The notes under the pieces are model-generated. The model did not search any database. It was not told the origin of the DNA and saw nothing but the letters and a program-made list of their open reading frames with translations. 31,978 nucleotides of DNA, from positions 1-31,978 of the forward strand of contig CAMDXA010000024.1 of NCBI GenBank assembly GCA_945878065.1. Direction: 5' to 3'. The position numbers were made by a program, and so were the translations under genes. The stretch is from Bordetella parapertussis (GTDB lineage: Bacteria > Pseudomonadota > Gammaproteobacteria > Burkholderiales > Burkholderiaceae_C). The stretch's first letter is position 1. Every line of letters begins with the position of its first letter. Positions 25,112 through 31,978 of this stretch are shown piece by piece.

Positions 25112-25926
25112 AAGCCGCGTTGCTGCAAATGGTGTCGTCCGCCAATGTGCAAGACAACTTGGACACGGTGGCAAGTTTGATGTCACAAGCCGCACATCAA
25201 CAAGCAGAGCTGGCGGTGTTGGCCGAGTATTTTTGTTTGATGGGGCACAAAGACACCGACAAATTGCATATCGCTGAAGCGTTTGGTGATGGCCCCATAC
25301 AAACCCGCTTGTCCGCACTGGCCGCGCAGCACGCCCTGTGGCTGGTCGCTGGCAGTATGCCGTTGGCTGTGCCGGGAGACAGCCAGCGCGTGAGCAACAG
25401 TTGCTTGGTGTTCAGCCCCACGGGTGCTTGTGTGGCGCGCTACGACAAAATCCATTTGTTCCATTTCGACAATGGTACAGAACGCTATGACGAAGCGCGT
25501 GTGCAACGCGCCGGTGACACCCCGGTGTGCTTTGATTTGCCTTCACGCGACGGCCACACATGGCGCGTCGGTTTGAGCATTTGTTTCGATGTTCGTTTTC
25601 CTGCGCTTTATCAGCAATTGGCCAGCATGGGCGCCCATGTGGTGCTGGTACCCAGCGCGTTTACCCACACCACTGGCCAAGCACATTGGGAATTGCTGGT
25701 TCGTGCGCGGGCATTAGATAACTTGGTGTGGATAGGGGCGGCGGCACAGGCCGGTGAACACGACAACGGCAGGCGCACTTGGGGACACTCTATGTGGGTG
25801 GACCCGTGGGGGCAAGTGATTGCGTGTCAACCGCAACAGGCGGCGTGCGTGGTGACTGAACTGAATATGCAGGTGCTGCGCGAACGCAGGGCGCAAATCC
25901 CTGCATTGAACAGCGCTTCAGTGTGA
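25108..25926 (+). CDS. Carbon-nitrogen hydrolase (nitrilase superfamily, Nit1/Nit2-like)
   Basis: 272-aa amidase of the nitrilase superfamily. The catalytic Glu-Lys-Cys triad is readable: E40 in LAEYF, K114 in RYDKIHLFHFD, and C159 in GLSICFDVRFP. The overall pattern resembles Nit1/Nit2, enzymes that hydrolyse deaminated glutathione or omega-amides as metabolite repair. The exact substrate cannot be settled by eye. The ATG at 25108 overlaps the yhdP stop as ATGA, implying translational coupling; an in-frame ATG inside yhdP at 25021 would add residues with no family counterpart. It ends one base before the convergent stop of a small membrane ORF. Confidence 0.92.
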   Translation: MKAALLQMVSSANVQDNLDTVASLMSQAAHQQAELAVLAEYFCLMGHKDTDKLHIAEAFGDGPIQTRLSALAAQHALWLVAGSMPLAVPGDSQRVSNSCLVFSPTGACVARYDKIHLFHFDNGTERYDEARVQRAGDTPVCFDLPSRDGHTWRVGLSICFDVRFPALYQQLASMGAHVVLVPSAFTHTTGQAHWELLVRARALDNLVWIGAAAQAGEHDNGRRTWGHSMWVDPWGQVIACQPQQAACVVTELNMQVLRERRAQIPALNSASV

Positions 25927-25927
25927 A

Positions 25928-26038
25928 TCATTCCTGGTCATCGCGCTCGCCTTTGCGACGTCCGGAGAACATGGTCCACCAAACGATCAGCACCAAGATC
26001 AGTCCGGCGCCCAAGGCTTCAAGCAAAATTAGCAACAT
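25928..26038 (-). CDS. Small single-span membrane protein (36 aa)
   Basis: Short reading frame beginning MLLILLEALGAG. It has one hydrophobic helix (about 2-21), then WWTMFSGRRKGERDDQE with a strongly charged tail, so the positive-inside rule puts the C-terminus in the cytoplasm. A GGA motif eight bases before the ATG can serve as Shine-Dalgarno. It stands convergent to the nitrilase gene and divergent from mltA, 49 bp from the latter's start. The hydrophobicity pattern and placement look like a real small protein, but I recognise no family and cannot test conservation. A longer frame on the same strand (to 26413) lies across mltA and is unlikely. Confidence 0.5.
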   Translation of the reverse strand: MLLILLEALGAGLILVLIVWWTMFSGRRKGERDDQE

Positions 26039-26087
26039 GTGTTTATTTCCAAGTTCAGCGCTGACTGTAATCTTTGTGCGCAAACCC

Positions 26088-27254
26088 ATGGCATGTTTGT
26101 GGCGATTCGTCGGTCGTTGGAGCGTGCCATTGTTGCTGGTGGCATGTGCCACCAAGCTGCCATTGCCGCCAGCTGCACCTGCTCCCAGCAGTTCGCCGCC
26201 AGCAGCGCTTGGCATACCAACGGTACCCGCCATGTCCGCGCCATCCCTGCCCATCCCTGCAGCCAGCACAGAAAAACGCAGCCGACTCGTGGCGGTGGAG
26301 TGGCGCGATCTGCCGGGTTGGGACAAAGAATCTATGCCTGAGGTTTGGCCGGTGCTGCTGGGCAATTGCGAACGCCCCATGGGCCTGTTGGCAGCATTGT
26401 GTCCACAGGTCATGCGTTTGACCTTGGCCAGCGACCAAGAGCAGCGCGAGTGGCTGATGCAAACCCTACAACCCCACCGTATCGAATCTTTGGATGGCCA
26501 AGCCGGCGGTTTGCTGACCGGTTACTACGAACCGGTGCTCGAGGCCCGAAAGATTCCAGGCAACGGGTTTTCGGTGCCCGTGTACCGCCCGCCTGCGGGT
26601 TTGAAATCAGGGCTGCCGTGGTACACACGGCAAGAGATTGAAAGCCAGCAAGCCGCGCAAGCGGCATTGCACGGGCGAGAAATTGCATGGCTGGCAGACC
26701 CGGTGGATGCCATGGTGTTGCACATACAAGGGTCGGGGCGTTTGCGTATCACCGAGTTGGATGGGCGGGTGCGGACGGTGCGAGTGGCGTTTGCGGCATC
26801 GAATGAACAGCCTTACCAAAGCATCGGGCGCTGGTTGTTGGACAACGGCGAAACCAAAGATGCCTCTTGGCCAGGTATCAAGGCATGGCTGCAGCGTAAC
26901 CCGCAAAAATCACAAGCATTGTTGTGGGTGAACCCAAGGTATGTGTTCTTCAATGAAGAGCCCATCATCGATGCCAGCAGCGGGCCGCGCGGCGCGCAAG
27001 GCGTGCCACTGACACCCGGGCGTTCGGTGGCCATTGATCCGCTGAGTGTGTCCTATGGCACGCCGTTGTGGTTGGCCACGCCCGGGCCGACACAAAGCCT
27101 GCAGCGTTTGGTGCTGGCGCAAGACACAGGCAGTGCCATCGTCGGGGCTGTGCGCGCCGATTTGTACATGGGCACAGGTGCAGCGGCGGGTGAACTGGCC
27201 GGACGCATGAAACAACCATTGCGCTTGTGGGCGCTGCTGCCCAAAACGCCTTAA
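26088..27254 (+). CDS. mltA: Membrane-bound lytic murein transglycosylase A
   Basis: 388-aa MltA, an outer-membrane lipoprotein that cleaves the glycan strands of peptidoglycan to 1,6-anhydromuropeptides. The lipoprotein signal MACLWRFVGRWSVPLLLVAC ends at lipobox LVAC with C20. A Pro/Ala/Ser-rich linker of about 50 residues follows. MltA-domain landmarks are GLLTGYYEPVLEA, HIQGSGRLR, and the C-terminal 3D-type region with AQDTGSAIVGAVRADLY, where D346 is in the QDTG motif expected to hold the catalytic Asp. The ATG at 26088 was chosen because it gives a clean lipoprotein signal; the frame is open back to 25923, inside the preceding gene. Confidence 0.95.
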   Translation: MACLWRFVGRWSVPLLLVACATKLPLPPAAPAPSSSPPAALGIPTVPAMSAPSLPIPAASTEKRSRLVAVEWRDLPGWDKESMPEVWPVLLGNCERPMGLLAALCPQVMRLTLASDQEQREWLMQTLQPHRIESLDGQAGGLLTGYYEPVLEARKIPGNGFSVPVYRPPAGLKSGLPWYTRQEIESQQAAQAALHGREIAWLADPVDAMVLHIQGSGRLRITELDGRVRTVRVAFAASNEQPYQSIGRWLLDNGETKDASWPGIKAWLQRNPQKSQALLWVNPRYVFFNEEPIIDASSGPRGAQGVPLTPGRSVAIDPLSVSYGTPLWLATPGPTQSLQRLVLAQDTGSAIVGAVRADLYMGTGAAAGELAGRMKQPLRLWALLPKTP

Positions 27255-27272
27255 GGTGTAGAAGGGATTCTC

Positions 27273-27449
27273 TTGGGCTTCATCATTGTGTTGGCCGTGC
27301 CAGTGTTTTTTCTGGCCATTGCTTTGGAGTGGTGGTGGGGGTGGCGCGCATCTCAGCGCGGACAGTTACATCTGCAAACCTACCGCCTGGATGACGCGAT
27401 CAACAGCATCAGTCTTGGGGTTATCAGCCAATTAAGCGCGGTGTTTACC
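27273..27449 (+). pseudogene. Remnant: N-terminus of a sterol desaturase/fatty acid hydroxylase-like gene
   Basis: From a TTG at 27273, preceded by AAGGGA, about 59 codons read like the N-terminus of a bacterial sterol desaturase family protein: a hydrophobic helix, LEWWWGWR, then YRLDDAINSISLGVISQL. The first helix and the YRLxDAINSxSLG motif are what I recall for the family. The histidine boxes and the rest, normally some 200 or more residues, are missing. Reading continues in frame to 27818, but the later residues look unlike the family and lie antisense to the alpha/beta hydrolase gene. The break coincides with the start of a second gene remnant. Confidence 0.65.
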
Positions 27450-27588
27450 GTATGCAGGTTTGTGGATGCTGTCCACTTACTATGTGGCACAGGCATTGAT
27501 CGTTGCGGGTGTGTTGCGGTCTATGCAACTGCCGCCTGTGTCGGTAGACAAACCACGGCATCAGTTCAGCCAGTTCAGAAACACCTGA
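27448..27588 (+). pseudogene. Remnant: C-terminus of a YhhN/lysoplasmalogenase-like gene
   Basis: In the +1 frame relative to the upstream remnant, 46 codons encode AGLWMLSTYYVAQALIVAG and then a hydrophilic tail ending RNT. The (A/G)LWxLxTYYxAQxLI pattern resembles the last transmembrane helix of YhhN/TMEM86 family proteins, lysoplasmalogenase-like membrane enzymes, as I recall them. No N-terminal part exists in the window. The stop at 27586-27588 overlaps the 3' end of the convergent alpha/beta hydrolase gene by 28 bp. The family call is tentative because only one helix survives. Confidence 0.5.
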
Positions 27589-28268
27589 GCCACTGCCGCG
27601 GGTTCTTCCATGGTCAGCATGTGACCGGCGTTGGCAATCACACACACCTCGGTTTTCGCGGGCAACAAATCTGCCATGGCGCGGTGCTGCGCCACATCAG
27701 CCCAGGCGTCGTGTTCGCCGGTCATGACCAGGCAAGGGACGTGGATGCGTGTCAGCACATCGCTTGCGTCAAGCCGGTTCAGCAAGGCGTGTTGTTGGCG
27801 TTCAAACACAGTTGCTGATTTGCGCTCGAACATGTCGGTGATTGCATTGATCAACACCACCTCTTTCAGCCGTGCAGGCGCCACCATGTGTTGCACCCAT
27901 TGCGTGGCCATGGTGCCTACGCCTTGGGATTGAGCGATGGTCAGCAACTGCATGCGACCGGCACGTTCTTTCAATCCGGCCTCGCCATCGGCCAAAGGCA
28001 AATAACCGGTGTTCATCAGCGCGATGCGACGCACACGCTCGGGCGCGAGCCGGTACACCTCTAAAGCCACACGCCCGCCCATGGAGTGCCCGGCCATGTC
28101 GAAGCGTGGTGGTGCGTTTTTGAGTAGGCGATGTGCCATGTCTACGAGTGATTCGCAGTCGCCGTGGTCGGCGATTTGTATTTTTTGATGGGGAAGCAAT
28201 GGCAGTAATGTTGACCAGACGCTGTGGTCGCACATCAGGCCGGGGATGAGGATGAGGGGTGTGGCCAT
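27561..28268 (-). CDS. Alpha/beta hydrolase
   Basis: 235-aa alpha/beta hydrolase fold enzyme, probably a cytoplasmic esterase or related hydrolase. The nucleophile elbow GHSMGG has S62. The acid is probably the Asp in TGEHDAW and the base His is in ANAGHML. The oxyanion region PLILIPGLMCDHSVW is at the N-terminus. The lid segment between the elbow and the acid is short. The gene follows gatB on the same strand with an 18-bp gap, so it may be read from the gat promoter. Its last codons overlap the end of the YhhN-like remnant. No specific substrate can be inferred. Confidence 0.9.
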   Translation of the reverse strand: MATPLILIPGLMCDHSVWSTLLPLLPHQKIQIADHGDCESLVDMAHRLLKNAPPRFDMAGHSMGGRVALEVYRLAPERVRRIALMNTGYLPLADGEAGLKERAGRMQLLTIAQSQGVGTMATQWVQHMVAPARLKEVVLINAITDMFERKSATVFERQQHALLNRLDASDVLTRIHVPCLVMTGEHDAWADVAQHRAMADLLPAKTEVCVIANAGHMLTMEEPAAVAQVFLNWLN

Positions 28269-28286
28269 GGCGGGGTGACGACCAGC

Positions 28287-29810
28287 TCACCCTAGCTTTT
28301 TAAGCAACAACTCGTTCACCTGTGCCGGGTTCGCCTTGCCCTTGCTGGCTTTCATGATCGGGCCGACCAGGCCGTTCAAGGCTTTGGTGTTACCCGCTTT
28401 GAACTCTTCGACGTTTTTCGGATTGGCGGCCAGCACCTCGTTGATGATGGCCTCCAAGGCGCCGGTGTCGTTCATTTGCTTGAGGCCTTTGGCTTCGATG
28501 ATGCTGTCGATCACCGAAGCGGCTTGAGTGATGTCGTTCAAGTTGTCGCCGACCGCTACTTTGCTTTCGTTCCAAAGCGCATCAAACACTTGCTTGGCGG
28601 CGTTGTTGCTGATGATGTTGTCGCTGATCCGCGAGATCAATGTGGCCAATTGCAATGCGTTTACACGCTCCTGCGCTTGTTCAAACGCCAAGTCATCCGC
28701 ATTCATGCGCCGCGATAACTCACCCATGATCCAGTTGCTCGCCAGCTTAGCCTGTCCGCAAGCTTTGGCGGTCTCTTCAAAATAAGCCGCCATGGCTTTG
28801 CTTTGCGTCAGCGTGGTCGCGTCGTACTCGGGCAAACCGTATTGCGCCACAAAGCGCTCTGCCATGACGCGCGGCAACTCGTCCATTTCACTGCGCACGC
28901 GCTCGACCCATTCGCGCGAAATCACCAGCGGCGGCAAATCCGGGTCGGGGAAGTAGCGGTAATCGGCAGCATCCTCTTTGGTGCGCATGGCGCGGGTCTC
29001 GCCGGTGTCCGGGTTGAACAACACCGTGGCTTGTTGAATCGCGTGTCCGTCTTCGATCTGCTCGATCTGCCAGCGCACTTCATAGTCAATCGCCTGCTGC
29101 ATGAACTTGAAGCTGTTCAGGTTTTTGATTTCACGCCGTGTGCCCAATGGCGCACCGGGTTTGCGCACCGACACGTTCGCGTCGCAGCGGAAACTGCCTT
29201 CTTGCATATTGCCGTCGCAAATACCGATCCATGTCACGATCTTGTGCAACTCTTTGGCGTAGGCCACGGCTTCTTCGCTGGAACGCATATCGGGCTCGGT
29301 GACGATTTCCAAAAGCGGCGTACCGGCGCGGTTCAGATCGATGCCAGAATGGCCCCGTCCATTTCCAATGGACGCTCCAAGGCTTGAGTCTTCATGCAGC
29401 GACTTACCCGCATCCTCTTCCAAATGCGCTCGCACTAAACGAACGGTCTTCTTCTCGTCACCCAAAAAGAACGACACCGCGCCGCCTTGCACCACCGGTA
29501 TTTCAAACTGGCTGATCTGGTAGCCCTTGGGCAGGTCAGGGTAAAAATAATTTTTACGCGCAAACACGCTGCGCTCGGCGATGTGCGAGCCTAGCGCCAA
29601 GCCAAGTTCGATGGCGCGTTCGACCGCACCTTTGTTCATCACGGGAAGCGTGCCGGGCAAAGCCAGGTCGACCGCGCAGGCTTGAGTGTTCGGCTCGGCC
29701 CCAAAAGCGATGGACGCACGGCTGAAAATTTTGCTTTGTGTGGACAGTTGGGCGTGGGTTTCGAAGCCGATGACAACTTCGTAGCCATGGAAAAGTTTGG
29801 TGGCGCTCAT
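28287..29810 (-). CDS. gatB: Asp-tRNA(Asn)/Glu-tRNA(Gln) amidotransferase subunit B
   Basis: 507-aa GatB, the subunit that binds misacylated Asp-tRNA(Asn) or Glu-tRNA(Gln) and activates the side chain with ATP. Landmarks are [20 protein letters not shown] at the start, [11 protein letters not shown], the [20 protein letters not shown] segment, and RCDANVSVR. The C-terminal GatB/Yqey-like domain includes [20 protein letters not shown] and ends in NELLLKKLG. Its ATG follows the gatA TAA directly with no spacer, so the two are coupled. The length is slightly above the usual 475-500 aa. Confidence 0.98.
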   Translation of the reverse strand: MSATKLFHGYEVVIGFETHAQLSTQSKIFSRASIAFGAEPNTQACAVDLALPGTLPVMNKGAVERAIELGLALGSHIAERSVFARKNYFYPDLPKGYQISQFEIPVVQGGAVSFFLGDEKKTVRLVRAHLEEDAGKSLHEDSSLGASIGNGRGHSGIDLNRAGTPLLEIVTEPDMRSSEEAVAYAKELHKIVTWIGICDGNMQEGSFRCDANVSVRKPGAPLGTRREIKNLNSFKFMQQAIDYEVRWQIEQIEDGHAIQQATVLFNPDTGETRAMRTKEDAADYRYFPDPDLPPLVISREWVERVRSEMDELPRVMAERFVAQYGLPEYDATTLTQSKAMAAYFEETAKACGQAKLASNWIMGELSRRMNADDLAFEQAQERVNALQLATLISRISDNIISNNAAKQVFDALWNESKVAVGDNLNDITQAASVIDSIIEAKGLKQMNDTGALEAIINEVLAANPKNVEEFKAGNTKALNGLVGPIMKASKGKANPAQVNELLLKKLG

Positions 29811-31364
29811 TTAAACGCCCTCCGGTTTGGCATGGTGAAAATCAGTGGCTTGCTGAAAGCGATGCGCCACGTTCAGCAGTTGCGCTTCCTGCAAATAATT
29901 ACCTATGAGTTGCATGCCTACTGGCAGGCCCATGTCGCCCAAGCCCACAGGAATACTCATGCACGGCAAACCCGCCAGCGAGGCAGGCAAGGTGAAGATG
30001 TCGGCCAAATAGTTAGCGACTGGGTCATCGGATTTATCGCCTAGCTTCCATGCCGTGGTAGGTGCGACAGGCCCGGCAATCAGATCGCATTGCGCGAATG
30101 CTTGTTGAAAATCATTGGCAATCATGCGGCGGATTTTTTGTGCTTGCAAATAGTAAGCGTCGTAATAGCCGTGCGACAGCACATAGCTGCCGATCATGAT
30201 GCGGCGCTTCACCTCATCGCCGAAACCTTCGGAGCGGGTGCGTTGGTACATGTCGGCCAGATCGGAAAACTCTTTGGCGCGGTGCCCGAATTTCACGCCG
30301 TCAAAACGGCTTAAGTTGCTGGAGGCTTCAGCGGCGCAGACAATGTAGTAGACGGGGATGCTTAATTGGGCTTGCGGCAGGCTCACCTCTACCAATTCGG
30401 CTCCGAGGGATTTGTAGTGAGCAAGAGCTTCTTGAATACGTTTTTGAACTTCAATGTCTGTACCTTCGCTGCGACGCGCTGGAGTATTGCCATCAAATTC
30501 AACTTGTGAACCGCCGCCCAGCCATTCACGCGGGTGACCAATTTTCAAAGGCCCGCCATCCTTGCCCGCTTTTGCCAACGGTTTATCCCCCGCTGGCATG
30601 GCCATCAGCCTCGAAAAATCTTCGTTCGCCACATTCAACGATGTGGAGTCGCGGTCCAAATCCGGCCCGCACATCGCCGACAACAACAAGGCGCAGTCTT
30701 CGGCGCTGCGCGCCATCGGTCCTGCTTGGTCCAAGCTGGAAGCAAACGCCACCATGCCGTAGCGCGAGGCGCGTCCATACGTGGGCTTGATGCCGGTGAT
30801 GCCGCAAAACGCAGCGGGCTGGCGGATCGAGCCGCCGGTGTCGGTGCCGGTGCTCGCGGGCACCAAGCGCGCGGCCACGGCGGCGGCGCTGCCGCCCGAA
30901 GAACCGCCCGGCACACGCGAGCGGTCCCAAGGGTTGCTGACCGGGCCGTAGGCCGAGTTTTCGTTGGCCGAGCCCATGGCGAATTCGTCGCAGTTGAGCT
31001 TGCCCAAAGTGACCATGCCCGCGCCGTCCAAGCCCAGGCGTTGCACGATGGTGGCGTCAAAGGGCGATTGGTAGCCCTTGAGCATCTGGGATCCGGCGGT
31101 GGTGGGGAAGTCGCGGGTGACAAAAATGTCTTTGTGCGCGATGGGCACACCGGTCAAACAGCCGCCGGTGCCGGCGGCCAGGTGCGCGTCGGCTGCGCGG
31201 GCTTGGGCCAGCGTGGCGTCTGGTTTGAGGCTCAGGAACGAACCCGAGGTATCGGCTTGGGCACGGGCCAGAAAATGCTGCGTCAGCTCGACGGCACTGA
31301 GTTCTTTGGCGCGCAAGGCGCCGCTGAGTTCGCTCAAGGATTGGAGGTGAAGGGCTTGTGTCAT
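29811..31364 (-). CDS. gatA: Asp-tRNA(Asn)/Glu-tRNA(Gln) amidotransferase subunit A
   Basis: 517-aa amidase-signature subunit that releases ammonia from glutamine for GatB. The Ser-cisSer-Lys triad is visible: K78 in IAHKDIF, cis-Ser at about S155 in [11 protein letters not shown], and S179 in [12 protein letters not shown]. The protein is longer than the usual 480-500 aa. The extra residues fall around 255-305, on both sides of [12 protein letters not shown], in a Lys/Gly-rich and then polar stretch likely to be a surface loop. It starts 10 bp after gatC and abuts gatB. Confidence 0.98.
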   Translation of the reverse strand: MTQALHLQSLSELSGALRAKELSAVELTQHFLARAQADTSGSFLSLKPDATLAQARAADAHLAAGTGGCLTGVPIAHKDIFVTRDFPTTAGSQMLKGYQSPFDATIVQRLGLDGAGMVTLGKLNCDEFAMGSANENSAYGPVSNPWDRSRVPGGSSGGSAAAVAARLVPASTGTDTGGSIRQPAAFCGITGIKPTYGRASRYGMVAFASSLDQAGPMARSAEDCALLLSAMCGPDLDRDSTSLNVANEDFSRLMAMPAGDKPLAKAGKDGGPLKIGHPREWLGGGSQVEFDGNTPARRSEGTDIEVQKRIQEALAHYKSLGAELVEVSLPQAQLSIPVYYIVCAAEASSNLSRFDGVKFGHRAKEFSDLADMYQRTRSEGFGDEVKRRIMIGSYVLSHGYYDAYYLQAQKIRRMIANDFQQAFAQCDLIAGPVAPTTAWKLGDKSDDPVANYLADIFTLPASLAGLPCMSIPVGLGDMGLPVGMQLIGNYLQEAQLLNVAHRFQQATDFHHAKPEGV

Positions 31365-31374
31365 GGGGTTTCCT

Positions 31375-31674
31375 TCACTCGATGACCTTGGGCACCAAAA
31401 ACAGGCCCTGCTCGACGGCGGGGGCGCTGCGCTGGTTGGCTTCGCGTTGGTTGGGCTCGCAGGCCACGTCGGGGCGCAGGCGCAGGGCCACTTCGCCCAT
31501 GACCTCGGTGGGGTGGGCCAAGGGCGTGATGCCGTCTGTGTTGACGGCCTGCATTTGGTCGACGATGTCGAAAAAACCGTTGAGTTGGCCGAGCAAGCGC
31601 GTTTGTTGCTCGGCGTTGAATTCCAAGCGGGCCAAATGGGCGATGCGCTCGATGTCGGGCAGGGTCAAAGACAT
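31375..31674 (-). CDS. gatC: Asp-tRNA(Asn)/Glu-tRNA(Gln) amidotransferase subunit C
   Basis: 99-aa GatC, the small belt subunit that stabilises GatA-GatB. It begins [19 protein letters not shown] and contains [20 protein letters not shown] and then GITPLAHP, all typical of the family. An AGGA motif about 7-8 bases upstream of the ATG supports the start. It is the first gene of the gatC-gatA-gatB unit and is divergent from mreB, an arrangement I recall from other Burkholderiales. Confidence 0.97.
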   Translation of the reverse strand: MSLTLPDIERIAHLARLEFNAEQQTRLLGQLNGFFDIVDQMQAVNTDGITPLAHPTEVMGEVALRLRPDVACEPNQREANQRSAPAVEQGLFLVPKVIE

Positions 31675-31791
31675 GCGTTGGGGTCCTGGTAAAAAACGGC
31701 GGACAATTCACCCCCCAAAAGGGCGGGTTCGCTGCCGCTGGATGCGTTGTGTTCCGAGCAAAACCGCCCATGTGGGGACGGGTCAATACTG

Positions 31792-31797
31792 TATTAT
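31792..31797 (+). promoter_or_regulatory. Possible -10 element of the mreB promoter
   Basis: TATTAT lies 48 bp upstream of the mreB ATG in the 170-bp region shared with gatC. No good -35 is found 16-18 bp upstream (CATGTG at 17 bp), so the assignment is weak. The rest of this intergenic region shows no gene. Confidence 0.3.
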
Positions 31798-31835
31798 CTA
31801 AGGTTTGACCATTGTGTCTGGGTTGTACCCCTTAG

Positions 31836-31978
<143 letters not shown>

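Noticed and set aside
26039..26413. Extension of the small minus-strand membrane ORF into mltA
   Set aside because: The extended part is antisense to the MltA signal peptide and linker; only the last 36 codons look like a protein.
27450..27818. Continuation of the frame starting at 27273 as an intact 181-aa protein
   Set aside because: After about residue 59 it is antisense to the alpha/beta hydrolase gene and Cys/His-rich shadow sequence, unlike the sterol desaturase family.
30534..31385. Open frame of 283 codons on the plus strand opposite gatA
   Set aside because: Lies wholly antisense to gatA; Gly/Ala/Arg/Val-rich shadow of GC-rich codons without domain features.

Overview
The window is about 32 kb of ordinary, gene-dense chromosome from a betaproteobacterium, most likely a Comamonadaceae member of the Burkholderiales with moderate GC. 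Evidence is the order recA-recX ... sucC-sucD-pilin-moaC-M48 peptidase-purB, the glnE / yhdP / nitrilase block, and gatCAB divergent from mreB. The genus is inference; I could not run a search. I see no tRNA, rRNA, CRISPR array, insertion sequence, phage gene or defence system.

Layout. 1-786: 5' part of an OmpR-type response regulator and a MarR-type regulator, both minus strand. 822-2505: recA-recX behind a promoter carrying two adjacent LexA (SOS) boxes, one of them perfect. 2510-3436: argC (short type) on the minus strand. 3648-5708: sucCD, succinyl-CoA synthetase. 5833-6345: a type IV pilin. 6439-6912: moaC, minus. 6989-8988: a BepA-like M48 metalloprotease and a small DUF3717+DUF1289 protein. 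9005-10423: purB, minus. 10512-11126: a glutathione S-transferase-like protein.

11136-18155 is the most interesting block: eight minus-strand genes with gaps of at most 10 bp or overlaps of a few bases. In transcription order they are exported glutathione peroxidase, FAD amine-oxidase-like protein, DUF1365 protein, cyclopropane-fatty-acid synthase family methyltransferase, GPH/MFS transporter, DUF3833 lipoprotein, short-chain dehydrogenase and NTF2-like protein. It looks like a membrane-lipid modification operon joined to a peroxide-detoxifying enzyme. Most of the proteins belong to poorly characterised families.

18231-20948: glnE, with a 12-bp inverted repeat near its 3' end. Divergent from it are yhdP (1362 aa, AsmA-like lipid transport) and a translationally coupled nitrilase-family amidase. 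Then come a 36-aa single-span membrane ORF (minus), mltA (lytic transglycosylase), and a deletion scar. The scar fuses the N-terminus of a sterol-desaturase-like gene to what looks like the C-terminus of a YhhN/lysoplasmalogenase-like gene. 27561-31674: an alpha/beta hydrolase and gatB, gatA, gatC (minus; transcribed gatC-gatA-gatB-hydrolase). The first 44 codons of mreB end the window.

Several loci act on the envelope: yhdP, mltA, the BepA-like protease, the cfa operon, the pilin and mreB. The rest is housekeeping: DNA repair, TCA cycle, arginine, purine, molybdopterin, nitrogen control and tRNA-dependent amidation.
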